Source of the DNA: Rheinheimera sp. UJ63
GTDB lineage: Bacteria > Pseudomonadota > Gammaproteobacteria > Enterobacterales > Alteromonadaceae
DNA: 64,000 nt
Reading direction: 5' to 3'
NCBI RefSeq assembly: GCF_021568285.1
Contig: NZ_JAKGTQ010000002.1
Coordinates: 248,001 to 312,000, forward strand
Both the position numbers and the translations under genes were made by a program. The notes beneath the pieces were generated by a model. The model was not told where the DNA came from and ran no database searches. It saw nothing but the letters and a program-made list of their open reading frames with translations. Shown one piece after another: positions 1-10,644 of the stretch; positions within the stretch are counted from its first letter, which is position 1; the number at the start of each line of letters is the position of its first letter.

Positions 1-1286
1 ACCCGATTAATAGCGTGAACTTTGTCGCGACAAATCCGCGCACAGCGCAGCCTGAGCTCAGTGGCGATGGTAATGTGAAAATTGCTAGCTTTAATGTGTT
101 GAACTATTTCAATGGTGACGGCTTAGGCGGTGGTTTCCCAACCGCCCGTGGCGCCAATAATCTGTTTGAGTTTGAGCGTCAGCGTGCCAAGATTTTAGCG
201 GCTTTAGCGGCGTTAGATGCCACCGTGATTGGCGTGATGGAAATTGAGAATGATGGTTTTACAGAAACCTCTGCCATTGCTGATTTAGTGCGTGGTTTAC
301 AGCAAGTCAGTGGGCAAGACGATTGGCGCTTTGTCTCAGTTAACACGCCGGTGATTGGTACCGATCAAATTACCGTGGGTATGTTATATCGTGCTAATTT
401 AGCCACCCCAGTGGGGGATGCTCAGGTACTAGATGAAAGCAACTCTGCCACGGATGCTAATGGCGTAGCGTTATTTAATACCCGCAGTAACCGCCCGATG
501 CTGGCGCAGCGCTTTAAGCTCACCAGTAACAATGCTGAGTTTGCGGTGATGGTGAATCACCTTAAATCAAAGGGTTCAGCTTGTAGCGGTGATCCAGATC
601 TTAATGATGGTCAGGGTAATTGTAATATCACTCGGACGCGCGCGGCGGAGGCAGTAGGGCAATTTGCCGCGCAGCACTTTAATGCTATTCCGGCACTGGT
701 TATCGGTGATTTGAATTCTTATGCGAAAGAAGATCCATTAACGGCACTGGCGCATGCCGGTTACGCTAACGTATTTGATGTGTTAGAGAAAACGCCCACC
801 TACGGTTATGTGTTTGATGGTTTAGCGGGTCAACTCGATCATGCTTTACTGAACGAGCCTGCACGCCGTTACTTAGTAGATGCGGCAGAATGGCATATTA
901 ATGCCGATGAGCCTATTTCACTGGATTACAACCAAGAGTTTAAATCTGAGCAGCAACGAATCGATTTTTATGCGCCCGATGCTTATCGTTCGTCTGATCA
1001 TGATCCGGTGATTGTAGCGCTGGATCTGATTGCGCCTTTGGATATTGATTTAAACCTGATCAAAGTGAATCAAGGTAATGCTAAATCAGGTTCGAAACTG
1101 GTGCAGTTACGTTGGAGCAGTGTGCAAACAGGCTTAACGCTGTATCGCGATGGCGAAGTGGTGGCGGTGTTGGACAAGCCTGGTCAGTACAACAATCAAT
1201 TTAAAACCAGTGCGCCAGCCGTTACATATACCTTATGTTATGACGCGACCGCACAGTGCTCTGCGCCATTAACCGTGCAGTTCTAA
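1..1286 (+). CDS. ExeM/NucH-family extracellular nuclease, 3' part
   Basis: This is the C-terminal part of a secreted endonuclease/exonuclease/phosphatase-fold nuclease. The frame is open to the first base of the window (codons before the GTG at 15 are sense), so the gene starts outside. Visible fold motifs in order are SFNVLNYF, the metal-binding Glu in VMEIEND, NHLKSKG, the GDLNSY motif, and the SSDHDPV catalytic His near the end of the domain. About 80 residues follow the catalytic domain and look like a small beta domain ending in VQF. Proteins of this family degrade extracellular DNA, which serves phosphate supply or biofilm turnover. The N-terminal lamin-tail or signal-peptide region expected in the family cannot be seen here. 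Confidence 0.88.
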   Translation, partial: PINSVNFVATNPRTAQPELSGDGNVKIASFNVLNYFNGDGLGGGFPTARGANNLFEFERQRAKILAALAALDATVIGVMEIENDGFTETSAIADLVRGLQQVSGQDDWRFVSVNTPVIGTDQITVGMLYRANLATPVGDAQVLDESNSATDANGVALFNTRSNRPMLAQRFKLTSNNAEFAVMVNHLKSKGSACSGDPDLNDGQGNCNITRTRAAEAVGQFAAQHFNAIPALVIGDLNSYAKEDPLTALAHAGYANVFDVLEKTPTYGYVFDGLAGQLDHALLNEPARRYLVDAAEWHINADEPISLDYNQEFKSEQQRIDFYAPDAYRSSDHDPVIVALDLIAPLDIDLNLIKVNQGNAKSGSKLVQLRWSSVQTGLTLYRDGEVVAVLDKPGQYNNQFKTSAPAVTYTLCYDATAQCSAPLTVQF

Positions 1287-1326
1287 CCTAGCTAAAGCGT
1301 TGCGAGCAACGCTTAAACAGATAAAA

Positions 1327-1354
1327 AAAGGGCCCGTCGTCAGACGGGCCCTTT
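1327..1354. terminator. Bidirectional terminator between nuclease gene and fadE
   Basis: A 12-bp perfect stem (AAAGGGCCCGTC with GACGGGCCCTTT) closes on a 4-base loop. It lies between two convergent genes. On the minus strand it is followed by a run of T, so it is strongest for fadE. Confidence 0.85.
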
Positions 1355-1374
1355 CTAATTACAGTGTCTCGCGC

Positions 1375-3870
1375 TTAAGCGGCTGCTGTTTTGGTTTGCT
1401 TCTTACTTTCAGCTTTTAACGCTTCAGCACCATTGGGTTGCTGGGTTAAGGTTTTGTCTGCCGCTAAGTAATCGGGTTCAAAATCATCAACGTTAATCAC
1501 AAACAAGCGGCTATCTTCAGCTTTACGTAACTTATCCGCTTCTTGTTTATTAATCACCCCCAGCTCTAAGCCAATATCAGCCACTTCATGTAACTTGAAG
1601 AAGGGCAGGCGTTTACCTGAGGCTTTGCTGACTTTATCAAACAGCGGCTCTGCAGCTAACACATCCAATAAGGCTTGTTCTACGCGACCTAATTGATTAC
1701 CCGGTTCAACCGTTAAATATAAGTGCTTACCTAAGCGGTTACGCGCTTCACAAGGGGTCATCATGATGCGTGAAACTTGATGATCCAGCATATCTGATGG
1801 TTTGCGCAACGTGCGACCAAATGGGAAGACAATGCGTTTTAGCACGATACCAATGACGCGGTTAGGGAAGTTATCGAATAACTCGGTCAGCGCCAACTGC
1901 GCTTTGGCCATGTTATCTTCACAAGCCCATTTTACCAAAGGTAAGTCTTGAACTTGGCGACCTTCATCTTGATAACGTTTCAGTACTGATGACGTGATAT
2001 ATAACATACTTAAAATGTCACCTAAACGCGCTGAAATACGCTCACGACGCTTTAAGTCGCCACCTAAGGTTCCCATGGCAACATCTGACATTAACGCAAG
2101 GGCGGCACTAAAGCGGTTCATTTGCTTGTAATAACGCGCAGTGTCATCGTTGTAAGGTGAATGGCTAAAAGCCCCACCGGTTAACGATAACCAGAAGGTC
2201 CGGAAGAAGTTACTAATGGCAAAACCAATATGACCGAATAACGCTTTATCAAAAGCCGTTACGGCAGCGCCTTCATCCGTTAATTGTGCGGCTTGTAACT
2301 CGGCTAACACATAAGGATGACAACGGATGGCACCTTGACCATAAATGATCATGTTACGGGTCAGGATATTGGCACCTTCTACCGTGATGGCAACAGGCGC
2401 ACCTTGGTAACCGCGAGCTAAATAGTTATTTGGCCCCATGCAAATGCCTTTACCACCGTGCACGTCCATTGCATCATTAATCGCTGTGCGCATGCGCTCA
2501 GTCATATGGTATTTGGTAATGGCGGAAACCACTGATGGTTTTTCACCTAAATCAATCGCACCTACCGACATCGAGGTAGAGGCATCGGCCATATAGGCAT
2601 AACCACCAATGCGTGCCATCGCTTCTTCAACGCCTTCCATTTTACCGACAGGTAATTTGAATTGACGACGAATACGCGCATAGGCGCCAGTAGACAGCGC
2701 AGCAGCTTTAATCCCACCGGTGCTGTTAGACGGTAATGTGATGGCGCGACCGACAGATAAACATTCAACCAGCATGCGCCAACCTTGGCCGGCCATTTCT
2801 GGACCACCAATGATGTAAGAGATTGGTACAAACACCTCTTCACCTTGCGTTGGACCATTTTGGAACGGCACATTCAATGGGAAGTGGCGACGACCAATTT
2901 TTACACCTGGGGTGTCGGCAGGGATCAACGCACAGGTAATACCGCGATCTTCTTCTTCACTTAATAGATGATCTGGATCGTACAGTTTAAAGGCTAAACC
3001 TAACACTGTAGCGATAGGCGCTAAAGTAATATAACGTTTGTTCCAGGTTAATTTTAAACCCAGAACTTCTTCACCTTGCCACTGACCTTTACAAACGATG
3101 CCCACATCAGGGATCGCACCGGCATCTGAACCCGCTTCTGGGCTAGTTAAAGCAAAACACGGAACATCGATGCCTTTGGCTAAGCGGGGTAAATAGTAAT
3201 TTTTTTGCTCATCAGTACCATAGTGTTGCAACAGTTCGCCTGGGCCTAACGAGTTAGGAACACCAACGATGCTTGATAACACCATGCTTTTACTGGTTAA
3301 TTTTTGCAATACGCAAGACTGTGCATAAGCAGAAAACTCTAAACCACCGTATTCTTTTTTGATAATCATCGCAAAGAAACCGTGATCTTTTAAGTATTGA
3401 TAGACTTCTGGCGCAAGATCGGCACGTTCATGTGTTGTATGCCAGTCGTCCGTCATGGCCAGTAATTCTTCAACTGGGCCGTCTAAAAAGGCTTGCTCTT
3501 CTGCACTTAACCGAGGTTGTGGGAAGTTGTGCATTTTATGCCAGTCAGGGTTACCGCGAAATAAATCGCCTTCCCACCAGGTGGTACCGGCATCGATAGC
3601 TTCTTTTTCTGTCGTCGACATTTCCGGCATAATTTTGCGATATAACGCCAGTAATGGTTTTGTCAGATGTTGCTGACGTACTGAGGCGATATTTAGCGGT
3701 AAGGCAACGATTAGAAAGACTAACCAAGACCAAAAGCCGACGATGTCGCTAAAAGTACCAATTAATAATACACCCGCTAAAGCTGCGGTAAATAATGTGA
3801 GGCTGGCGCGGTGATAGGCAAGAATGCCTGTCGCCACCAGCAAAGCTACACAAACCAGAAAAACACTCAT
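1375..3870 (-). CDS. fadE: Acyl-CoA dehydrogenase FadE
   Basis: Catalyses the first, FAD-dependent step of fatty-acid beta-oxidation, acyl-CoA to enoyl-CoA. The length (831 residues) is that of the large gammaproteobacterial FadE type, not the ~390-residue short-chain type. The first ~60 residues are hydrophobic and suggest membrane attachment. The central part holds the dehydrogenase domains, with [13 protein letters not shown] as the FAD/substrate segment and the presumed catalytic base Glu498 in the [10 protein letters not shown] motif. The last third matches the FadE C-terminal domain (DUF1974). The gene stands alone, divergent from the next gene, and ends at a shared terminator. The upstream gap presumably carries its FadR- or PsrA-type control, but I could not pick out an operator. 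Confidence 0.93.
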   Translation of the reverse strand: MSVFLVCVALLVATGILAYHRASLTLFTAALAGVLLIGTFSDIVGFWSWLVFLIVALPLNIASVRQQHLTKPLLALYRKIMPEMSTTEKEAIDAGTTWWEGDLFRGNPDWHKMHNFPQPRLSAEEQAFLDGPVEELLAMTDDWHTTHERADLAPEVYQYLKDHGFFAMIIKKEYGGLEFSAYAQSCVLQKLTSKSMVLSSIVGVPNSLGPGELLQHYGTDEQKNYYLPRLAKGIDVPCFALTSPEAGSDAGAIPDVGIVCKGQWQGEEVLGLKLTWNKRYITLAPIATVLGLAFKLYDPDHLLSEEEDRGITCALIPADTPGVKIGRRHFPLNVPFQNGPTQGEEVFVPISYIIGGPEMAGQGWRMLVECLSVGRAITLPSNSTGGIKAAALSTGAYARIRRQFKLPVGKMEGVEEAMARIGGYAYMADASTSMSVGAIDLGEKPSVVSAITKYHMTERMRTAINDAMDVHGGKGICMGPNNYLARGYQGAPVAITVEGANILTRNMIIYGQGAIRCHPYVLAELQAAQLTDEGAAVTAFDKALFGHIGFAISNFFRTFWLSLTGGAFSHSPYNDDTARYYKQMNRFSAALALMSDVAMGTLGGDLKRRERISARLGDILSMLYITSSVLKRYQDEGRQVQDLPLVKWACEDNMAKAQLALTELFDNFPNRVIGIVLKRIVFPFGRTLRKPSDMLDHQVSRIMMTPCEARNRLGKHLYLTVEPGNQLGRVEQALLDVLAAEPLFDKVSKASGKRLPFFKLHEVADIGLELGVINKQEADKLRKAEDSRLFVINVDDFEPDYLAADKTLTQQPNGAEALKAESKKQTKTAAA

Positions 3871-4103
3871 TGTTAACTCCTGCGATAAGAGGTCTGACCA
3901 CTAAAGCCTTAGCTTAGAACGCTTTGATTTAAGTTGCAAGTACTTCTGTGCAATGCTTATCTATACAAAGTGTCAACTAATGTTGCAGACTCTGTACAAT
4001 AGCCTTTAGCATAGCTCAGCATCGGCCTTTGTGTGTAAACACAAGCGGCGTTTGCACTTTTTAAACGCCAACGACATCGTTGTGGATTAATGGGAATACT
4101 CCA

Positions 4104-4874
4104 GTGTGTGAATTATTGGGAATGTCGGCCAATGTGCCGACCGACATTTGTTTTAGTTTTAAAGGCTTAAAAGAGCGCGGTGGGCGCACAGGCCCACATA
4201 AAGATGGTTGGGGAGTGGCCTTTTACGAGCAAAAAGGCGTTTGCACTTTTAAAGATGCGCTGCCCAGTTATCAATCCGAAATTGCCCGTTTAATTTCTGA
4301 TTACCCGATTAAAAGCACCGCTGTGGTTGCGCATGTGCGGCAAGCCAATCGGGGGCAAGTGGCATTAGCCAATACTCATCCGTTTACCCGTGAACTATGG
4401 GGGCGTTATTGGACTTATGCCCACAATGGGCAGTTATCCCATTATCAACATTTAGCGGTGGATCGGTTTTTACCGGTGGGAACGACTGACAGCGAGCGTG
4501 CCTTTTGTTATCTGCTCAGCGCTTTAGCGGCACGTTATCCAGAGAAAAGCCCGGGCCCCAAAGCCGCATTTCGTTATATTCGTCGCTTATTACCGCAGTT
4601 ACAGCAGCTAGGGGTATTTAATATGCTGCTCACCGATGGTGAGTATTTATTGGCGTTTTGCAGCACTAAGCTGCATTGGATCACGCGCCGGGCCCCTTTT
4701 GGGGTGGCGCGCTTATCTGATGTTGATGTGGATATTGATTTTAGCCAAGAAACCACGCCGAACGATGTCGTGACCATTATTGCCACTGCACCGCTAACTA
4801 ATAATGAGCAGTGGCAAAAAATGCAAAGTGGTGAGGCGCAGTTATTCCGTCGTGGCGAGCCCATCGACTGTTGA
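4104..4874 (+). CDS. YafJ-type class II glutamine amidotransferase
   Basis: An N-terminal-nucleophile (type 2) glutamine amidotransferase domain protein, 256 residues. The frame can be extended to a TTG at 4080. I chose the GTG at 4104 because it places a Cys at position 2 (CELLGMSANVPTD), which is the catalytic nucleophile this fold needs after Met removal. A GGGA element sits just upstream. Conserved blocks are GPHKDGWG, VAHVRQANRG, NTHPF and WTYAHNGQL. The physiological acceptor of YafJ proteins is not established. The 3' end overlaps the convergent DUF3108 gene by 33 bases. Confidence 0.88.
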   Translation: MCELLGMSANVPTDICFSFKGLKERGGRTGPHKDGWGVAFYEQKGVCTFKDALPSYQSEIARLISDYPIKSTAVVAHVRQANRGQVALANTHPFTRELWGRYWTYAHNGQLSHYQHLAVDRFLPVGTTDSERAFCYLLSALAARYPEKSPGPKAAFRYIRRLLPQLQQLGVFNMLLTDGEYLLAFCSTKLHWITRRAPFGVARLSDVDVDIDFSQETTPNDVVTIIATAPLTNNEQWQKMQSGEAQLFRRGEPIDC

Positions 4875-5663
4875 GGTGGGTGTGAGCCACTGTACTTTTT
4901 GCAGTTGCACATCAAATTGTTCGACGTTATCTTCGCCACGCCAAAGTCTGACGAGCATATAATCAAGCTCAGGTGCAACCCAGGCTAAAACTTGCTTGTC
5001 TGAATTTTCTTCAACCCGAGCAATGCGTAACGCGCGAACGGTGCCAAAAGGTAAGGCCAATGCTTCTTCGGTGACCACCTGATAGTGGTACACTTTATTA
5101 TTACCATCGCGGTTTAACACTTGGTAAGTGAAATCGGTTTTACCGGCGCGTAAATCCAGCACTAACTGTTGATGGTAACTCAGTGGATCTAACCAATCGT
5201 CTTGCCAATCAATGGCTTTGAGCGTTTGTTTTTTACCGGTGAAAAGTTGTTGTTTCTGCCAGTTTAAACGCAATTCATAGTGTCGATTAGAACCGGTACC
5301 CGTGCGGATCATTTTATAATGTGACGGTTTTAAACGGCCCTGCTCAAGCGTAAAAGTGGACGTTTCGCTGCGCTTATCACTAAACACTAACCAAGTGATA
5401 TCACTGCTGTAGCCCATTTCATAATGGCTGTCTTTTTTATGCAAATAGCGTTTAGCCGTGCCATGGCTTTTGCCGCCACGGTACACTAAATAATCAGCAT
5501 TAAAGGGAGTAAAAATAGGTGCTGCAGCAGTGTCTTTCGACAACTCAGCAACGCTAGGGGCTGGCAACGATGTCGCCAATACAGCAGAACTACAGAATAA
5601 TAGTGTGCTTAAAAAAAGTGACGTGTTAACACGCCACTTCAGAATCATCCTCATCTTCGGCAT
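4842..5663 (-). CDS. DUF3108 domain periplasmic protein
   Basis: A predicted exported protein of about 270 residues. It has an N-terminal hydrophobic segment (SLFLSTLLFCSSAVLA) that looks like a signal peptide, then a beta-rich domain with the DUF3108 pattern: NADYLVYRGGKSHG, followed by a YSSDITWLVFSDKRSE segment. The family is common next to purMN in gammaproteobacteria; its function is unknown. It overlaps purN by 38 bases at the 5' end, which suggests translational coupling, and the convergent amidotransferase by 33 bases at the 3' end. The start could be any of three in-frame ATGs (5663, 5654, 5648); none has an ideal ribosome site. Confidence 0.8.
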   Translation of the reverse strand: MPKMRMILKWRVNTSLFLSTLLFCSSAVLATSLPAPSVAELSKDTAAAPIFTPFNADYLVYRGGKSHGTAKRYLHKKDSHYEMGYSSDITWLVFSDKRSETSTFTLEQGRLKPSHYKMIRTGTGSNRHYELRLNWQKQQLFTGKKQTLKAIDWQDDWLDPLSYHQQLVLDLRAGKTDFTYQVLNRDGNNKVYHYQVVTEEALALPFGTVRALRIARVEENSDKQVLAWVAPELDYMLVRLWRGEDNVEQFDVQLQKVQWLTPTSTVDGLATTE

Positions 5664-6288
5664 AACCTTGTACTGAAAGTAAGTTACCGTCTAACCATGC
5701 CTCATTGCCGCGCTGTTGTAAACGATTTTGACAAAACCAACGCACAACCAGTGGATAAATCAGATGTTCTTGCTCATGTACCCGTTCAGCCACTGTCGAA
5801 GCATCATCACCTGGAAAGATAGGCACTTTCGCTTGCAAGATCACCGGGCCGCCATCAAGTTGCTCTGTCACAAAATGGACACTGCAACCATGTTCAGTAT
5901 CGCCGGCATCAATTGCGCGCTGATGTGTATCTAAACCTTGATGCTTCGGCAACAAAGATGGATGAATGTTCAATAATTTTCCAGAAAAGTGCTGCACAAA
6001 AGCGGGCGTGAGGATCCGCATAAAGCCGGCAAGCACCACTAATGATGGCGCAAAACCCTCAATGGCTTGTTGTAAAGCCCTATCGTAACTGGCGCGATCG
6101 CTATAGTCTTTGTGGCTGACGACACGGGTAGCAATACCCGCTGCCGTTGCCCGTTGCAAACCATAAGCGGACGCTTTGTTGGCAATAACCCCGGTAATTT
6201 TAGCGGGGATCGTGCCTTTCGCACAGCCATCGATAATGGCTTGTAAATTACTGCCATTACCAGAGATCAGTACTACAATAGCGTTCAT
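5626..6288 (-). CDS. purN: Phosphoribosylglycinamide formyltransferase PurN
   Basis: Transfers a formyl group from 10-formyl-tetrahydrofolate to glycinamide ribonucleotide, the third step of purine synthesis. The GNGSNLQAII phosphate-binding motif is at residues 10-20. The catalytic Asn and His lie in LNIHPSLLPKHQGLDTH near residue 107, and the catalytic Asp lies in the VTEQLDGGPVI segment. The length of 220 is typical. It follows purM by 9 bases, the usual purMN operon. The 3' end is overlapped by the DUF3108 gene. Confidence 0.95.
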   Translation of the reverse strand: MNAIVVLISGNGSNLQAIIDGCAKGTIPAKITGVIANKASAYGLQRATAAGIATRVVSHKDYSDRASYDRALQQAIEGFAPSLVVLAGFMRILTPAFVQHFSGKLLNIHPSLLPKHQGLDTHQRAIDAGDTEHGCSVHFVTEQLDGGPVILQAKVPIFPGDDASTVAERVHEQEHLIYPLVVRWFCQNRLQQRGNEAWLDGNLLSVQGYAEDEDDSEVAC

Positions 6289-6297
6289 GCGGCCTCG

Positions 6298-7341
6298 TTA
6301 TTCGTTAATAATAACCAGTTGCTCATCTGCCGCAGCCGCTTGAATCTCGCCAAGGTGCCAAGCTGTTTCACCCGCTTGTTGTAATGTCGCTAAAGCGGTA
6401 GGTAATTCGGCTGCAGGCACGACCACTAACATACCCACACCACAGTTAAAGGTGCGATACATTTCATGGCGGCTAATATTGCCTTGTTGCTGTAACCAGT
6501 TAAAAATGGCGGGCCACTGCCAACTCTTGCCGTCAATGACGGCTTTGGTATTGGCCGGTAAGACACGAGGAATGTTTTCCCAGAAACCGCCACCGGTAAT
6601 GTGACATAACGCATGCACAGGGCTGGTTTTAAACAAGCTCAGCAGGTTTTTCACATAAATTCGGGTAGGTTCTAGTAAGTGATCGGCTAACGACTTACCT
6701 TCTAATAAGGTGTCTGCTGACTGACCTGACACTTCCAATACTTTGCGAATTAATGAAAAGCCATTAGAGTGAGGGCCAGACGAGGCCAATGCGATAAGTT
6801 GATCGCCCGGTTGTACTTTGCTGCCATCGATAATGTCGGCTTTTTCAACTACGCCTACGCAAAAACCTGCGATATCGTAATCATCACCGTGGTACATGCC
6901 GGGCATTTCAGCCGTTTCACCACCGACCAAAGAACAACCTGATTGCACACAGCCTTCAGCGATGCCAGTAACAACGCGGGCGGCGGTGTCAACATCCAAC
7001 TTGCCTGTGGCGTAGTAATCTAAAAAGAATAATGGCTCAGCGCCTTGCACCACTAAATCGTTGACGCACATGGCAACTAAGTCGATACCTACGCCATCAT
7101 GGCGTTTTAAGTCCATGGCTAAGCGTAGTTTTGTGCCCACGCCATCGGTACCTGAGACTAACACCGGCTCTTTATAACCGGCAGGGATTTGGCACAGCGC
7201 ACCGAAACCGCCTAAACCACCCATGACTTCTGGGCGAGTGGTGCGTTTTACGGCACCTTTGATGCGGTCAACTAACGCATTACCTGCGTCAATGTCTACT
7301 CCGGCGTCTTTGTAACTTAAAGATGTGTTGTGCTCGCTCAC
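6298..7341 (-). CDS. purM: Phosphoribosylformylglycinamidine cyclo-ligase PurM
   Basis: AIR synthetase of de novo purine synthesis; it closes the imidazole ring using ATP. The 347 residues match the family. Clear motifs are the N-terminal [13 protein letters not shown], the glycine-rich [38 protein letters not shown] and [10 protein letters not shown]. Translation starts at a GTG (7341) preceded by a good GAGGAAAG ribosome site. First gene of purM-purN, with its promoter in the 75-base gap upstream. I saw no clear PurR-type palindrome there. Confidence 0.96.
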   Translation of the reverse strand: MSEHNTSLSYKDAGVDIDAGNALVDRIKGAVKRTTRPEVMGGLGGFGALCQIPAGYKEPVLVSGTDGVGTKLRLAMDLKRHDGVGIDLVAMCVNDLVVQGAEPLFFLDYYATGKLDVDTAARVVTGIAEGCVQSGCSLVGGETAEMPGMYHGDDYDIAGFCVGVVEKADIIDGSKVQPGDQLIALASSGPHSNGFSLIRKVLEVSGQSADTLLEGKSLADHLLEPTRIYVKNLLSLFKTSPVHALCHITGGGFWENIPRVLPANTKAVIDGKSWQWPAIFNWLQQQGNISRHEMYRTFNCGVGMLVVVPAAELPTALATLQQAGETAWHLGEIQAAAADEQLVIINE

Positions 7342-7416
7342 GGCTTTCCTCGAATGGCTAAGTGGGTTGGCTAAAGTGCTGACTATTTTACCCGTTTAAC
7401 CGCGCAGACAAAAGCC

Positions 7417-7824
7417 TTACTGCATAGCATTCTCTTTCGCTTGGCGAACATAGTCTTGTAAACTGATGGTATCGTCATTGGCGATCTTATGGTAACAGAC
7501 TGAAGCAAAAGGAAATTCTTTGTCGCCAAAGGTCACTGCAATATAAGGTGCAGATTGATCTTGTTGATTGTTGTTCCAGTCACCCCCGACCAGTTTAATG
7601 AACACTTCACCGACATAAGCGCCAATAATATTACAAAGTGTAAATAACATTTCGCCAGAATGTTGCCGATGCTGCTGATCTTTGTGTAATGCCGACAACA
7701 AGGTGTCGACGACCGCTAAACTTTCGGCAGAGCCATCTAGCGTTAATTGATGTTGTTCGGCGGCATAAGCGATCGCATCTTGTGCGGCGGCATGCATTAA
7801 CTGGTTTATTTCGGCAGATTGCAT
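7417..7824 (-). CDS. Uncharacterised cytoplasmic protein
   Basis: A 135-residue protein I do not recognise with certainty. There is no signal peptide or membrane span. The N-terminal half is helical and Ala/Gln-rich (MHAAAQDAIAYAAEQHQ). The C-terminal half alternates like an alpha/beta domain: GAYVGEVFIKLVGGDW, then FPFASVCYHKI and a closing helix. The pattern is reminiscent of small DUF3806-like proteins, but this is only an impression. It lies 12 bases behind a LysR-type regulator gene on the same strand, so the two are probably co-transcribed, perhaps as the tail of the cmoA-cmoB run. Confidence 0.6.
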   Translation of the reverse strand: MQSAEINQLMHAAAQDAIAYAAEQHQLTLDGSAESLAVVDTLLSALHKDQQHRQHSGEMLFTLCNIIGAYVGEVFIKLVGGDWNNNQQDQSAPYIAVTFGDKEFPFASVCYHKIANDDTISLQDYVRQAKENAMQ

Positions 7825-7836
7825 AGGGGTTCCTTA

Positions 7837-8724
7837 TTATTTTTGATGGACGGCCAGTAACAGCTGACGCAGCTGACGACTGCCGGGGCCAAGAGATTCT
7901 TCTTGTGGTGCCAATAAACTCATCGGCACAAAACGTTCGGTACTTTGTTGCAGCGGTAGCCGAAACAAGGTTTTATCGGCTAACAGCGGTGCCACCACAA
8001 AGTCGGGCAACCAACAAAAGCCTAAACCGAGTAATAATATATCGACTGCTTCGTCAAAGTTATTTACCGTCCAACGTTGTTCTGCTTTTAACCAGCCAAT
8101 ATGTTCTTGCGGTTTAACGGCGGTGTCACGAATAACAATTTGCAGTTGTTGGCTCAGTTCATTTTGGTCTAGGCTTGGTAGCTGTGCTAACGGGTGCGAC
8201 GCGCCCACCACGGGAATAAAACGGGTGATCGACAACGGCTCACTTAAATAGCCTTTTGGCACCACGCCGGTGATGACTAAATCGGCTTTTTTCTGAGTAA
8301 TGATTTCGCTGGTTCCTGTCAGCACCGTATCAATAATTTGTACTCGGCTGCCACGGCTCATTGGATAAAATTGCTGTAATGCTTGGTATAAATAGTGTTT
8401 GGGGTAGGCTAACTCGGTGGCGATACGAATTTCTGGCTCCCAGCCCTTGTCTAAATTATCGGCCAGCAGTTCAAGTTCTTCAATTTGTTGCGTTAAAATA
8501 CGCGAACGGCGCAGCATAACTTCGCCGGCGGCAGTCAGTTGAGCTTTACGCCCAATCACTTCGAGCAATTCTACGCCCAACTGGGTTTGTAATTTTGCGA
8601 CGGCATGATTCAGCGATGATTGGCTTTTGTTGAGCAACTCGGCCGCTTGGGCATAGCCACCGGCATCAACCACCGCTTGTAAAATGCGCCATTGCTCTAA
8701 CGTGGACTTTGGGCGATAGGGCAT
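7837..8724 (-). CDS. LysR-family transcriptional regulator
   Basis: A 295-residue LysR-type DNA-binding regulator. The winged helix-turn-helix occupies about residues 8-65 (QAAELLNKSQSSLNHAVAKL as the recognition region). It is followed by a linker helix and a two-lobed effector domain starting near residue 95 (EIRIATELAYP). The inducer is unknown. It is embedded on the same strand 23 bases after cmoB and 12 bases before a small unknown gene, instead of being divergent from a target. Control of a neighbour is therefore not obvious. Confidence 0.88.
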   Translation of the reverse strand: MPYRPKSTLEQWRILQAVVDAGGYAQAAELLNKSQSSLNHAVAKLQTQLGVELLEVIGRKAQLTAAGEVMLRRSRILTQQIEELELLADNLDKGWEPEIRIATELAYPKHYLYQALQQFYPMSRGSRVQIIDTVLTGTSEIITQKKADLVITGVVPKGYLSEPLSITRFIPVVGASHPLAQLPSLDQNELSQQLQIVIRDTAVKPQEHIGWLKAEQRWTVNNFDEAVDILLLGLGFCWLPDFVVAPLLADKTLFRLPLQQSTERFVPMSLLAPQEESLGPGSRQLRQLLLAVHQK

Positions 8725-8747
8725 AACGAGCCGTTTCCTTACTTTGC

Positions 8748-9713
8748 TTAAACCCTGGCTACCACCACCGCACGTAATGGTGCCGGATAACCCTCAATGG
8801 TCTTACTATGGTCATTTGGGTCAAGAAAATCAATCAGACTTTCATTTTCCATCCAAGGGGTGGCACGTTGTTCATCTAAGCTGGTGTGATTTAAATCGAC
8901 CAGTTTAATATCTTGAAAACCCAGCCGTTCTAACCAGTGACACAAGGCGGCTGTGCTGGGGATAAACCAAACATTACGCATTTTGGCATAGCGTTCACCG
9001 GGTACCAATACGGTTTGCGCATCACCTTCAATAACCAGTGTCTCTAGCACCAATTCGCCACCGGGGCGCAGCTGTTGTTTTAGTTGCTGTAAAAAGTCTA
9101 ACGGCGAGCGGCGATGATATAACACCCCCATCGAGAACACCGTATCAAATTGCTTTAACGCCGGCATATCATCAATACCAATCGGCAGTAAATTAACCTG
9201 CGGATCGGGATTAAAATGTTTAATGGCTTGAAATTGCGTATAAAACAGCTGCGAGGGATCAATACCCACAACAAAGCGCGCCCCAGCGCCGCGCATCCGC
9301 CATAAATGATAGCCACTGCCACAGCCGACATCTAATACCAAGCGTTCGGTTAAATCACTGATGTGCGGCAGCACCCGTTGCCATTTCCAATCTGAACGCC
9401 ACTCGGTATCAATATCAATACCGTGGACCTGAAAGGGGCCTTTGCGCCAAGGTTTTAATTGCTGGAGTAAAAAGCGAATGCGTTCTGCTTCACCTGCGCT
9501 AATATCAGTTGCTTGGCCAAAGGCAACGGCGTCAGCCAACTCTATTTGCGAGACACAGGTCGTTGGCAGATTAGCAAGTATTTTTTGCCATTGTTTAAAT
9601 TCACCATGTAGCGCGGTTTTCGACCACAACGCTAATTGCGCCGGTAAGGTTTCTAGCCAAGGGTGCAGGCGGCTGGTAGCAAGCTGTGCATAAAAAGTGG
9701 AAAAGTCCAACAT
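8748..9713 (-). CDS. cmoB: tRNA U34 carboxymethyltransferase CmoB
   Basis: Transfers the carboxymethyl group of carboxy-S-adenosylmethionine to 5-hydroxyuridine 34 of tRNA, forming cmo5U. The SAM-fold motif [16 protein letters not shown] is present, with [17 protein letters not shown] downstream and a C-terminal segment of the CmoB type ([12 protein letters not shown]). The frame opens at 9746, but the true start is the ATG at 9713 ([12 protein letters not shown]). An AAGGA ribosome site that overlaps the cmoA stop codon sits 9 bases upstream, and family members begin here. It follows cmoA by 5 bases. Confidence 0.95.
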   Translation of the reverse strand: MLDFSTFYAQLATSRLHPWLETLPAQLALWSKTALHGEFKQWQKILANLPTTCVSQIELADAVAFGQATDISAGEAERIRFLLQQLKPWRKGPFQVHGIDIDTEWRSDWKWQRVLPHISDLTERLVLDVGCGSGYHLWRMRGAGARFVVGIDPSQLFYTQFQAIKHFNPDPQVNLLPIGIDDMPALKQFDTVFSMGVLYHRRSPLDFLQQLKQQLRPGGELVLETLVIEGDAQTVLVPGERYAKMRNVWFIPSTAALCHWLERLGFQDIKLVDLNHTSLDEQRATPWMENESLIDFLDPNDHSKTIEGYPAPLRAVVVARV

Positions 9714-9718
9714 GCGAA

Positions 9719-10453
9719 TCAATCCTTTAAAGCAAACATCGAGCAAAAATTAAAACATTGAAACCAAACACTGTGCGAGTGAAAGCCGGCTTGCTGCAGG
9801 CGCGCACTGTGGGTGGCGAGCGTGTCGGGGCGCATAACTTTTTCCAGCGCAGTGCGTTTTTGGCTAATTTCTAATTCGCTGTAACCATTGGCGCGTTTAA
9901 AATCATGGTACAAATCAATCAGCAATTCATCATTAACAGGGGTATCGGCTTTAAATTTTTCTGAGATGATCAAAAGGCCACCCGGTTTTAACCCCTGATA
10001 GATTTTGTTGAGCAGGGCTTGGCGATCTTCCGGTGCTAAAAACTGCATGGTAAAGTTCACCACCACCACCGCAGCATTTTCAATAGTAAGCTGTCGAATA
10101 TCACCTAATATAGCGTCCACCGGCACATCCGAGCGAAAGGCTTGCAAATGACGCTGACAACGCTCAATCATGGCACTGCTATTATCCACTGCAATCACTT
10201 TACAATTGTCGGCGGTAATATGGCGGCGCATGGACAAACTGGCCGCCCCTAACGAGCAGCCTAAATCATAATAATGGCTATTTGCCTGCTGATAGCGCGC
10301 AGTCAGTTTACCGATGGTTTGAATAATCGTTTGATAGCCAGGTATAGAGCGCTGGATCATGTCAGGAAAAACGTCGGCTACCGCATCATCAAAACGGAAA
10401 TCCTGAATATGTGCCAAAGGTTCGGCATAAACGTGGTCTTTTTGCATTAACAC
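9719..10453 (-). CDS. cmoA: Carboxy-S-adenosyl-L-methionine synthase CmoA
   Basis: Makes carboxy-SAM from SAM and prephenate, the cofactor used by CmoB. The 244 residues match the family. Motifs are the [16 protein letters not shown]-terminal signature, the SAM loop [31 protein letters not shown] and the [20 protein letters not shown] segment. First gene of the cmoAB pair, transcribed divergently from aspS across a 190-base gap. Confidence 0.95.
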   Translation of the reverse strand: MLMQKDHVYAEPLAHIQDFRFDDAVADVFPDMIQRSIPGYQTIIQTIGKLTARYQQANSHYYDLGCSLGAASLSMRRHITADNCKVIAVDNSSAMIERCQRHLQAFRSDVPVDAILGDIRQLTIENAAVVVVNFTMQFLAPEDRQALLNKIYQGLKPGGLLIISEKFKADTPVNDELLIDLYHDFKRANGYSELEISQKRTALEKVMRPDTLATHSARLQQAGFHSHSVWFQCFNFCSMFALKD

Positions 10454-10560
10454 ACTCAGTGGTTGTCACGAAAATGGCGGCTAGTTTACCTGAAATTTGC
10501 CGAGCGCTGAAAACTTATCGTGTTAAGCTAGCGACTAAGCAGAGTTTTCGGCTCTGGGCA

Positions 10561-10588
10561 GTGACTTTAAAGCGCTTTTCGCTATAAT
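10561..10588 (+). promoter_or_regulatory. Probable sigma-70 promoter of aspS
   Basis: A perfect TATAAT at 10583-10588 is preceded, 16 bases away, by GTGACT, a 4/6 match to the -35 consensus. It lies 56 bases before the aspS start. Confidence 0.65.
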
Positions 10589-10644
10589 TGCCGTCATTCA
10601 AATCAGTTGCTTTCAGTTGTTCAGCATGGAGAAAGGATAAATTA

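Noticed and set aside
4028..4043. TTGTGTGTAAACACAA imperfect palindrome between fadE and the amidotransferase gene
   Set aside because: Could be a regulator site, but the symmetry is imperfect and it matches no operator I know; not enough to call.
7342..7416. PurR box or riboswitch before purM
   Set aside because: No palindrome resembling the PurR operator and no purine-riboswitch structure could be recognised in the 75-base gap.
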